Assembly: GCA_034336665.1 (NCBI GenBank)
Contig: CM067566.1
Location: 16,908,330-16,972,329, forward strand
Direction: 5' to 3'
DNA length: 64,000 nucleotides
Source: Luscinia megarhynchos
Lineage: Eukaryota > Chordata > Aves > Passeriformes > Turdidae
The translations under genes were made by a program, and so were the position numbers. Positions 50,822 through 61,376 of this stretch are shown here, one piece after another. The stretch's first letter is position 1, and each line of letters begins with the position of its first letter. Under the pieces are notes generated by a model. The model made no database searches. It saw nothing but the letters and a program-made list of their open reading frames with translations, and had not been told where the DNA came from.

Positions 50822-53458
50822 GTGTATGGGCACACAGGACAAATGTTTCCCAGTGCCCATAAAAAGGTCCTGTCATGTAAATCTGTGCTTTCAACAGAAA
50901 CCAAACAATGTTCAAAGCATTTGTGAGAAAGATGAGGGGGAAAAAACCCCACAAAAACTATAGGATTTTGTTTGAAATGACAGGAAAATAAAAAATGACA
51001 CATCTGACAGGCCATAAAATTTCAATTACTGGACAAGTTAAGATCTCAACTCTATAGCAGCCATGGTTTAGGAGAGGATTGTTAGTAAAGAGCAGCTATT
51101 GGGACAAGGGAATGAAGTCAGAAGTATAAGGTATTCCTGACAGTGAATATTTATTACTTATTGTTTTTTCTGACACTTTTATCTACACCATTTATTTCAT
51201 ATTTTTCCTATAGGGAAGGTTAATTAGAACCAGGCAGATTTCAGGAACTATCACTCCATGCACAAGCAAACAAAAAAGATGCTTTTGCTTCAGTAATCAA
51301 GTTAGGAAAAAAATCCTGTTTCATCAGTCATGATACTTTCTAATTAAAGCAGTTGAGGGCTGTGACAGTGGAATGCAAATCGTGCATGTAATCCTGATGT
51401 CATCACTTTCTACCTTACATGTTGTCTCTGCCTCATCACTTCACTGCTCAAAAGAAAGGCACAGAGCAAGTAATGCTGAGAGACAGTGGAAAAATATTTC
51501 AGTCCAAAGGAACCGTATCATATACGAAAAAATGCTTCCACTAATTTTTAACAACTAGGGGAAAACTTTTTCATGGTCTTTGAGAGACCATGAGATGTGA
51601 CTAGATTTCAAATCAATGGTCAACTGATTTGCACTGGACAAGCAAAGGCAAATGGGCCACAGGAGACAAATTACTACCCTGTTCACATGAAGTCCATATT
51701 TTAAAATCTTGTACTGACAACCTTCAGCAGGAATTTTTTTGAGCTATTTAAGGTCTGAGACAGCACGAAGTATCCTAGGCAGAGCAGAATTTTAACTAGC
51801 TCTGAAATAACTTGGGCTATTTTTTCCATATATACTTTGTCAAACGTACTGTTTGACAGGGAAAAACACACACAATGATTGACAGCTTGGGATTATTCCT
51901 AAAGCACTCACACCTCAACTCATAAATATGTGATATGAGGAAACACAATGTAAAAAACATAAATAAACAATTGATCATGTATAATATTTTTAGCAGTATG
52001 AAATGCAGAGTCAGCAGCACAACGCCTCCAAATTTATCTTCATGACAGACAACTTGTTGTCCTATTGATGTTTCTCATTTGCATTTTACAAAATCTGCAG
52101 CAAATGTATATTCATGGCATAGAATGGTTATGAAAGACTCATAACTGCCCTAGGTTAGCTGAGGAGGCTGTCAGTTTAGTGAGGGGATACTTCAGGGCTG
52201 CCCCTTTTCAAAATTGAGCATTTAAAATTGAAATTTTTTTCAACACATCCTTTAAACTTGGGCTCAGAGTTTATTGCAGCATCAAGCTCTCACTGACACA
52301 TTCCTGGCACTGTCATAGTCTGTTCCTCTGGCCTCAGTTACAAGATACCTGCTCTTTGAAACTACTGTCTGGATAGAATTAGTCAAATTACCAAGCCTTG
52401 AGCATTGATTAAAATACTGGGTTTAGTATGAAAATGTTTCCCATTTACAACCATGTAATACAACAAGGTGATTTTTCTTTTTTCATTTGCTTGATCATCC
52501 TTTTGAGGATGCACTCATGCATTGAATCCATGCTGTTCAAATTCTGCATCAAAAGGGTTGAGTACAATTATCTTTCCCGTACTTACGAAATAACATTCTT
52601 CTTACTCCCATATTTTGAAACAGAAGGAGCAAGAAGACATCCCCAGTGTGACTATATTCTAAAATTTTATCGTAAGAGTGAAGATTTTCCATTCTGAAAA
52701 TATAGTTAAATCATCTGAACGTTGCAGTAAATCAAATATTTATTTTCCTGCTCCAAATTCATAAATGGGAAATGTTTCTGAAAGAATAATTAATTCTATG
52801 AAGCTAAAACATATTGAGGAACTCAGTTGGAAGATTATACAAATAAATTAAAACATGGAAAATGAGTTGTGGAGGAGAAATAGTATCTGTTTGAAAAGAA
52901 AGATCTACTTTCCGGCATTTCCAGCTGCAAACTGTTACAATGAATTACCAAATAATCTGGGATTTAGAGCTATCATGATTTTTTAGAAATACAAACAAAA
53001 AAATTGCTGTTATTTTTTAAATACTAAACTGCAAACCTCAACTGCAAATGACTACTTTTATACCACTTTACCAGTGTAAGTTAGCTCAAGATAACCAAGG
53101 GGGAATCTTTTTTGTGCAAAAGAACACCTAAGTGGGAATGAGCCACCACAATATGATTTGCAAACCCATTCTTCCAACAGAAAAGAGCAGTTATTGAGCA
53201 AGCAGCTCTGTAGCCACATGCTCTCAGCTCCTGCAGCACTGCCATCAGTACTGGGAATGCTCTATCACTGCAGCCCAACAAAACCTGTCTGGCCTGTGAG
53301 GTCACCTTGGACAGCAGCACACTGCTGGAGGAAGCACCTCAGAATGTCTGTCTTCTTGATCCTGATAAATATTCAAATCTTCTTGTAAAGCTATCCCCCA
53401 TGGGAATACGCTTTCTATCATAAAGCAAAAATAATAGCTTCCTTTTGAGTTAACTATG

Positions 53459-53526
53459 TGCCAGATTCTGACTTTGTTTCTGCCAGAGTAACCCAGGGTA
53501 ACTTAACTGAGCCCGATTTTACATTG
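53459..53526 (+). repeat. Possible fragment of an old amniote interspersed repeat
   Basis: GCCAGATTCTGACTT, then GCCAGAGTAACCCAGGGTAA and AACTGAGCCCGATTTTACA recall a widespread reptile/turtle repeat that reads roughly ccagattctga...ggagtaactcc...gatttacaccagtgtaactgag. The match is partial and from memory, so confidence is low. Confidence 0.25.
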
Positions 53527-55700
53527 ATTCATCTGCCTGCTAATCCACTTCACCAAAATAAAATAAATCCTTAATTCTATCATCACCTATTGACTGTTTT
53601 AAGATCGTTTTTGGAGGTGTAAATTATTAGCCAGTAGGAAGGTATTGAAGAATCAGACATATAAACTTCAATGTAGTTTGCCTTACATTCACCCATCATT
53701 TCTAGAGAGGTGATTGCTTCAAGCTACTGAGATTGATGAGGAATAATCCAGAGGAAAAAATTCTAAAAATTCACATGAACAGAAGGATGAGTGTTCTGAA
53801 AGAGTTACAGAAAACCTATTTTTGCCTCATTAGCTCCAGTAACAACACAAAAATCTCCCAGAAGTGCAGCAAACTATAGGTACAACCTGATAAAATAGTA
53901 GGAAATCAAACAAGCATTTAGCAAACTGTAATATGCATAAAGCAGCCATTTGTTGAAAAATTAATTTAAACCTTTAAAAATGAGTTGCTGAGAATAGCTA
54001 AATGTAATACTTAGATTAAAAGGCATATGAAGCACTTATTCACTTGGACAATGCAGAGATCAGTGCAGTTCAAAACCAGAGACAGGTCGTATTTAACCAG
54101 AACATTGTTTCTAAAAGCTGGAACTAAGTTACTAGAGCATATCCTTTAAACCAAACGTGTAAATAAAGAAACATATCACACACTCAGGTTATGGTGACTT
54201 AGCTCTTCTTGACAAAGCAATGTCATGCATTTTTATCATTCTGTTTGACATGAATTGGATATATTGAGGACCTGGTTTGGGGTTTGTTTATTTCTGTTAT
54301 AAACTGTGTAAAAGGGAATGAAAAATGCTGCCAACATGCAAAACAATTGTTTGGGGCAGTGTTTTTTCTTCTGTTTTTACATAATATTCCAAAGTACAAA
54401 TACGATGGTAAAAAGAGGAATCTGTGGTGAATAAAATTCTTAACTGTTTGTATGTTCCTGAGGGAAATAATGTGAAGCAGATTAGCCATCATTTCAAGAG
54501 AGTTGTTGTTTAATTTATTATTCATAAAAGAGTTCAACTTTCAACGGTGAGATATTTCACAGCCAACTTCTAATTTTAAAAAGAATGCTTTGAAAGAAGC
54601 ATTTCTTTCAGCATTTATTAATAAATACAGTACATAACATCATTATGTATAAATGTGACAGAATGTTACCTTTCTCCATTTCCTCAAAGACAAAGGGATT
54701 GATCATGTAATTTCGATGCAAATATACTCTGACAACAATGAAAGGAGGTTTTACTCATCAAAACAGATTTTTGGGTTGGACCCTGATAAATTGATCAATC
54801 TAATTGCTGGGATTTTACATTTACTCATTTATCTTCTGACTGAAGTGGGTTTTTTTTTCTGCAGACCATGTATTTTTATGTGCTGCAAAATGACTACTCA
54901 TGCAGTACAATTATTTTTATCGCATTATGATAAAGCACCTCAATCAAAGCTGTACCATTTTTAATCTCTTTGCACAATAGACTCTAGACAGCAGAGACTC
55001 TTTGTACCTGTAACTTGACTGATGTTAAATTCACTAACACCATTGTACCAAAAATTCAGAATTCTTGGAAGGACAACAATTTCTCCTACACTAAAATTTT
55101 CAATAGAAAAGGTACCTTTAGAGCTCAAACTTTTCCAGGCAAAAATTCGCTTTATCAAGCAGCAATTCCTAAGCATTTTCTTACAGCTTGCAGGCTTCTG
55201 AGGATACTGTTGCAAATCTTCATTCTTTTCATGTGTTTTCTTCTCAGGGGCTAACACTTCCATCCTAAACAAAAACTTAACCTTTAGTTTTCCTGCAGGA
55301 TACATACACAACTTAAATCCAAAAGCTATGGGTAAGGGAGATGGGGGGAGAAGAGAGGAAATGGGCATAAAGGGACAATATTTAGAATTTCATCAGTCAT
55401 TCTCAGTTCATATATTTCTAGTATTAATTAAGTGGGATAAGTGTATTAATATTCCTTTGCTTTAAATTATTTATCTGGAAAATAATGTATTTGTAAAATA
55501 TACAGATGGGGTAAAAACAGATTTTATCTACTATGTTAAAAACTCTGATTTTTACTTAAATGATAAAAATTATATAACATCTCTAGATGGTAAATAAATA
55601 TTTACCTCTTACCTTAGTCAGTTGTTTAGGTAAAGGAAATAATGTAATCCTCTATGCATGAACCTATTATCCTTCCTATCTTAGCTTGCCTGACATCAGT
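53527..55700. other. AT-rich spacer, no gene seen
   Basis: Contains an imperfect hairpin at 54583-54614. The minus-strand frame 54961-55368 (135 codons) is long for the region but has no recognisable motif. Confidence 0.5.
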
Positions 55701-56285
55701 GTCATAGAGGGGAGCTGCATTCCTCTAGCTGCTACTGAAAGACAGCTGCTCCAGCCAGAAAAGATGAATAGTTGGGATTCTGTGCTGCCTTAATGCCACT
55801 GTCACTCAAATGCAGAGAAGCAGCTGAGCCACTTAAAGCCAGTTGCACGCTTGGGGACCATTTCTCTACACTACCTTCTCCTCCACAGAGGCAAACCCAT
55901 AAATTTCCATGTAGCACTATTTTTCTTTGTAGACTGACACTTTGAAGAAGCCAGAGGCTGTTAGCACCAACCAACACCGACTAGGACCTAGCCAAAGCTC
56001 TGCTCAGTGGCTACAAACCGAAGAAAAGGAACCTACCCAGCGTTCCAGGACTCTGGTGCTACTCCAAGGTCAGGCAGGAGTCCTGAGCAGCATTCCTGCG
56101 TGCTCTTCAGCGAGCTCCAGCCGGAGATGCCGAGGAGATGACTGCTGCTGAGGACAGAGCCACCCTGCCAGAGCAGCAGCCTCTGCCAAGCAGCCACACA
56201 CTGCACCAGGGGAGCCTCTGGGTACGAACAGAGCCTGTGCCCAGCCTGTGCCAGGACACCAAAGTGGCCCCTTTTCACTCCCCTC
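55701..56285. other. GC-richer block with several CpGs
   Basis: The GC content and CpG count rise above the surroundings, most clearly at 55970-56230 (CAGCGTTCC, CTGCGTGC, CAGCGAGC, AGCCGGAG, TGCCGAGG, GTACGAAC). No CR1 or other repeat is recognised in it. Open frames occur on both strands (69-137 codons), as expected in GC-richer DNA. Could be a weak promoter, a lncRNA exon or an old insertion. Confidence 0.35.
55933..56068 (+). CDS. Speculative exon within the GC-richer block
   Basis: The acceptor-like CTATTTTTCTTTGTAG ends at 55932. The next 45 codons stay open (TDTLKKPEAVSTNQHRLG at the start) to CAAG|GTCAGG at 56068/56069, an average donor. No homology recognised. A noncoding transcript exon is as likely as a coding one. 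Confidence 0.18.
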
Positions 56286-56289
56286 TTTT

Positions 56290-56341
56290 TCAATATTGTG
56301 TGTGATTGTGCTCTCACACAGTCTGCATCTGACAATATTGA
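56290..56341. repeat. Inverted repeat / stem-loop
   Basis: TCAATATTGT at 56290-56299 is matched by its perfect complement ACAATATTGA at 56332-56341. Inside, TGTGTGA and TCACACA also pair, giving a two-part stem with an 8-base tip loop and a one-sided bulge. Confidence 0.75.
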
Positions 56342-59300
56342 ACATGATTTCTAAAGGCAAAGGGTAGGAAAGAGCCAAAGGAAAAAACCCAGCACACCAG
56401 AGTTTCATGAACAAAGCTGGCTTTTCAATTGTAAACCTACTGCTTCCTAAAGAAAGCAAACATAATGGAACACAGCACCTCATTGCCTTCCCTTCAACCA
56501 GGAGTTCCTACCGATCATGCAAAACAATCAAAAGATGCAAAGGAACAAGTAAACCTTTCTGCAATTTATTTTTTATAAGATACTGGAACTCAAAAGTTTT
56601 TTAATCAGTCAGCTTCCATTCCATTTGAACTGAATTAATCTTCATGCCAATTATATGCATTCATAAATTTTATGTTTGTGAAGTTTCCTGTGGACATTTG
56701 AACTACAGCTTAAGTATGTTGCTTTGTGCAAAATGTTACACACAAACCTCATACCTATCTATAACAACTGGAGACATCTCAGGTCTATCCACACAGGCCA
56801 GGACAGTAATTCCACCTCTGGAAACAGCCTATCAAACAGCTGTAAGAGAAAAGCTGTCAGTAAATTCTGTCCATGACAACAGAGAAGCGTTTGCCTTAAC
56901 AACCGGTTTTTAGGCTGCAAAGTAAAGGGAAGCACTTCTGCTCAGATTCACATATTTCAGGCCCAACGCTGTTTAGAACTGAACAACACTTGAATTTGCA
57001 CTGTTGGAACAATAATTGCTGGTATACGGTCCTTTGAGTCCTTAGCAGGACACAGCACTCCAGACATGGCTGTATTCCCATCACAAACCATTACTAAAGT
57101 AAGCTGAATTTCAGTGAGATAACAGAGTTTCTGAAACTTCTGAAGCTTCAGCAGAAAAACTTCTTCCAGTTTAAGCATATTTCACAGGTCTTATATCTTT
57201 CACTCTGAGAATAAATATTCATTTTAAACTGGTGTTTACTCTGCTAAGAAATACATTTTCACCAGGCAATATACAGTCTGGATTTCTAGATGATTACTGG
57301 AATGGAATTTTGATTTGCAAGAACAAAACATGAGTGTTAGTTATTACACAGAAATAACAGCTAAAAGAGAATGCTCTCAATTATTCCTATCCAATTTTTA
57401 ATGAAATTATGTACTCTAGAAACTAGAGTTCACTCCTTTGAATACTGGAAGTTCTGCTCTGATTAGTATGTGCAAGGCACCTGCAGAAAGTCATCCATCT
57501 TCTCTGGTGGAATACATCCCTATTGCTCCTGTCCAGTGCAAGGGGAAAACCAATCCTATGCCCATGAGCACTGGAATATGGCACTATCTAGTATAGCTTC
57601 AAACAGCTAAAACTTGAAAATGTTTTTTTAATAATTCAAGTTCAAGTTTTCTGGATATAAACCTTCAGAGAATCTGCCTCCCCATGTAACAGTCAGCCAT
57701 AAAACCCTTGATGTTCCAGCTGAAAGGCCAGCTCTCCCAACACACTGTCACACTTCTCAGAGGGCCTCATCTCAGAATCCATCAATCCACAGGGAGTGTG
57801 AATGGGGAACCAGGCACAGGAGATGAGACAAGCCTCTGGGAGAATGATTCCCATGGTGGGACAATAAACAGGAATGTGTGCTGCCTAGACATGGAGCAAC
57901 TCTCCACATGGGAGAGGGTTATTGGATATGCTCCCACATTAGCATTTTAATAAAGTCTTCAGGAGGTACAAGAATATAGAGGAGTTTTGCCAGAGATGGG
58001 AGGTATAAATGCACAAATTTGATATCACTACTCAAGAGGGAAAGGAGAGGTAGAATCCTTGCTGAAATCTTCAGTGTTTGCTTCTATGCACCTGAAAACC
58101 ATGTCTTATTTGCCACAGACATGAAGAGATTCACTTGAGATAAACCTCTAGAAATATATATTTCTTTCCAACACTGGTTCAGAAGATGGCAAGAAGTTCA
58201 AATTGCACTGTATCTGTTTCCTTACTTCAAACCTTAATCAAGTCCATAGCAACTTTCTTCTATAATAGAAGTATACATGAATCAGAAGTTCTGTGCAGTA
58301 CTAATCATCGTGTTATAATTCTGTAGTGAGTTAAAAATAAGCTTAAGCTGCAGAATACTAAATTTCAAGGTATCACTGAATTTTTTCAAACAAATGATGC
58401 TGTACTTAATATAATCATAATAATGATTTAGAAAAGGAATTAACATCACTCTTCTGAAGCTGTGCATTTGATTTACCTCCTTCTCCTCTTCAGATCATGT
58501 ACTCTGACTTTGAGGAAAGGAAATGGATTGACAGTGAATTCCACATTTACAAACCCAAAGACTGCAAAAATATATTGCACACAATGTTAGAGAAAAAGTG
58601 TTCATATTGTAAGTAACATGAGAAAAGCATGTGTGAAAAGTGTATCAATCCAGGCTGCACAGGATCCTTCCTTTCCCAAAATAAACTGAATCATTTCACA
58701 ATTGAGGTGAAATGAAAAAGAAATTTAAAGAGCACTGTACAGAACCTGAGAAACTTCAGGATCTGGGAATGGGGAGTGAGCAGTAAAACAGGTCAGAAAG
58801 AAAATAAACAGACCTATGCACTAGTGGGAGCACTAACAACAAGACAAACGTGGAGCAATAATCTGCAAAAACCTGAAATACCTCTGGTCTGAGCCCTTAG
58901 ATGTTACTGCAGCAGTAACCAAGACCCTGAACTCTTCCTGAGCACATGCAAGTCAGGAAAGCCAAACTGTTTATTGCAGCTGTAACACTGCACAGAGACA
59001 GGGACTGCCTAAAGAAAGCAGGTTTTCATTGTTTCGTGTTATTGGATTTTATCTGTAATCAGTCACTCCAGAAAGTAAAGCAGGGGTTTTTGTATATTTT
59101 TATTTCCTATTGATGGTTAAATAACTATTTTTATGAGTGATCTAAATCATACAAACTAAAAACTCCAGAGAGTCACAAGCTGATGAATCATATAAGGTCT
59201 GTGTGATGCCACATAGCTACAGATATTTTGAGCAATACTTATTTGAACTGAAAGGAAATGTCTTCTAGCTAGGTGTAAGTGGACATGGGTGTATGAAGGT

Positions 59301-61337
59301 TGTTTTAATGCTGCTTGATCAGATTTGATCTTTGTAAAAATGAAATTGAACTTTATATGGATTCATGGAAAACTGTATAATTCTTCCCTCGATGATGGAA
59401 AGAGCAGAAGTATCATTATACAGTGAGAAACACCTCAGGAATATTCCAGATGAAACAGTCAAAACTGTCCTAAATCTATAGGGGATTTGGGGGGAATCTT
59501 TACAGAACTGCCTAGCTGCTTTAGCTGATTACTCTAGTACAAGTATTTCAAGAACTTTCACTGCTGACTGTAAAGAAATTGTTTAACAAAGCCAGATTAA
59601 ACCAGTGATGTCTCCTGAAAACTCTGGGACACAAGAGATTGCAGCTATAAGCTGTGAAGTGAATACTGAAAAATAGGGCAAGCTTACAGATTCCAGTTCT
59701 GGATGAATGTGTGGGTGACTGCTGACATATTAAGGAATATTACAACGAGATGCTTCAGAGAAAAAGCAGGGTTTGCTTTGATTTTGTTTGTCTCAGCAGA
59801 GCAGGTTTCAATAGTATTTTATATCTGATTTTGGTAGATAAAGGAAAAGATTTGCGAGGAAAGGAAAATCTTATTCTCCTTCTGTAGAATGAAAAATGAA
59901 GCAGAAAAAGATATCAGCAAAAATATCAGCCATTTATTTACCCCTACTGTATACTGCTCCCTACAGTCTTGCTGTTGCATTAACTTGAACTTTATTTACA
60001 TCTTTCTCTTTCCTTTCCTTATTTGTTTGTGTATTTATAGGAAAAAAAAAAAAGTCAATTGGAGAAATACTAGGTAACAAAAGCTTCCTGTATGCTTCAA
60101 TATTGACTAAAATTTGTGATCTACTTTTGCCAAAAGAAAAAAAGGTAATTTTTAATTTGTCTAGAACACAGGGAAGAGTTGAGCAGTGCTCTCTGGAAAG
60201 TCTGTGGGAAGCATCTGAAAATACTACACAAGGATAGGGGAAATTTGCCTTTGTTTTTTTCTAATCTCATAAAGGTCATAATTTTTCCTATATAAAATGT
60301 CTGTAGGTCTGTTCATGCACAGTGAATCTCTGTATTGTAAATGAAGAGAAAAGAAAAGAAATAGGAATAGTGGGGCAGACTGCTCCAGTGTTAATAAATA
60401 TTTCTCAGCAAAGAACTATGTACTGGTGAAAAATTAGAATTTTATAGCTGCCAAGAAGCTTTCTTGTCAATATGTCAAAGACTGACTTCTTACAAGAGTT
60501 GTTACAGGTACTGAGTAATATTTCATTTTCCAAAATTACAGGAGAAAATTGGATTAATGAAAGGAGATAAAAAGGATATGTAAGCCCTAAGAAGTTTTTT
60601 AGTTATTTCTAAAAGTTTTTCCAAAGGTAACTTAGCAAATTTGAGTAATTGCATGCCATTGCTATAAAAGGCAATGACCCTTAGAAAATATTTTTTGGAA
60701 AACGATTCAGTAAAAATCACACAGCTGAGAAGACTACCTGGGCTGGGCATTCCAAAGCTGAAAAGGTCCATCCTCTGCCTCTGAGAGGGACTTGGGCAGA
60801 GGGAGGTCAGAGAGATAACTGGAGTATGGCAAATGTGTCAGGACTGGTCCATCTTTTTTTCTGAGAATGGTATGTTCTGATACTTTAAAAGGGTAGCAAT
60901 CTACCAGAAAATGCCATCAATGTCAGAGCTCATGAAGAATTAATGAGTCCATTGGACTGTTTAACTTCCTAAACAAAGATTTTTTCCTACTTTTTTTCCT
61001 CTGTATTTGTATATCATGGTGCTCCAACACAAAAAAACTCCTATTTTAAAAGTCTGAAAACTGAAACAGAAGAGAATAAAGCTTTATGAGACTAAACATG
61101 GTAGCTTTGGATACAAATTACAGTGTGGCTTAGTGGATAATTTGTTAGAAAAATTGGTAGATCAAATTGCTTTTTAAAACTAACAGAATGGAAGACTGGT
61201 CCCAAATAAGTGTGAAATAATGTTTTCTGTACCAAAAGTAATATCATAAGAGTATAACTTTGGGAAGGATTGACAAAAAGTAGAGGAACTGAATACAAGT
61301 AGATTATTGGATTAACTTCTGTAAACCTATGGAAATG
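56342..61337. other. AT-rich spacer, no gene seen
   Basis: No repeat family or gene recognised. The plus frame 57708-57950 lies in a slightly GC-richer patch but has no known motif. A-runs at 60042-60053 and purine runs near 60345-60360 are simple sequence. Confidence 0.5.
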
Positions 61338-61376
61338 CCAACAAATTCTAGAGAAAGTTCCACTAGAATTTGTTGG
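61338..61376. repeat. Perfect 14-bp stem-loop
   Basis: CCAACAAATTCTAG (61338-61351) and its exact complement CTAGAATTTGTTGG (61363-61376) flank an 11-base loop. The best perfect hairpin I noticed in the window. The stem is too short for a typical microRNA precursor unless imperfect pairing extends it. Confidence 0.9.

Larger units (their letters stand above)
50567..53458. other. Spacer with a long pyrimidine tract
   Basis: Holds a pyrimidine-rich stretch at 50693-50780 followed by a short open block (listed separately). A less AT-rich stretch lies at about 53200-53340, with unrecognised frames on both strands. Otherwise AT-rich spacer. Confidence 0.5.

Noticed and set aside
54961..55368. 135-codon minus-strand frame
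   Set aside because: No motif, no homology recognised, and a plus-strand frame is open in the same place; likely chance.
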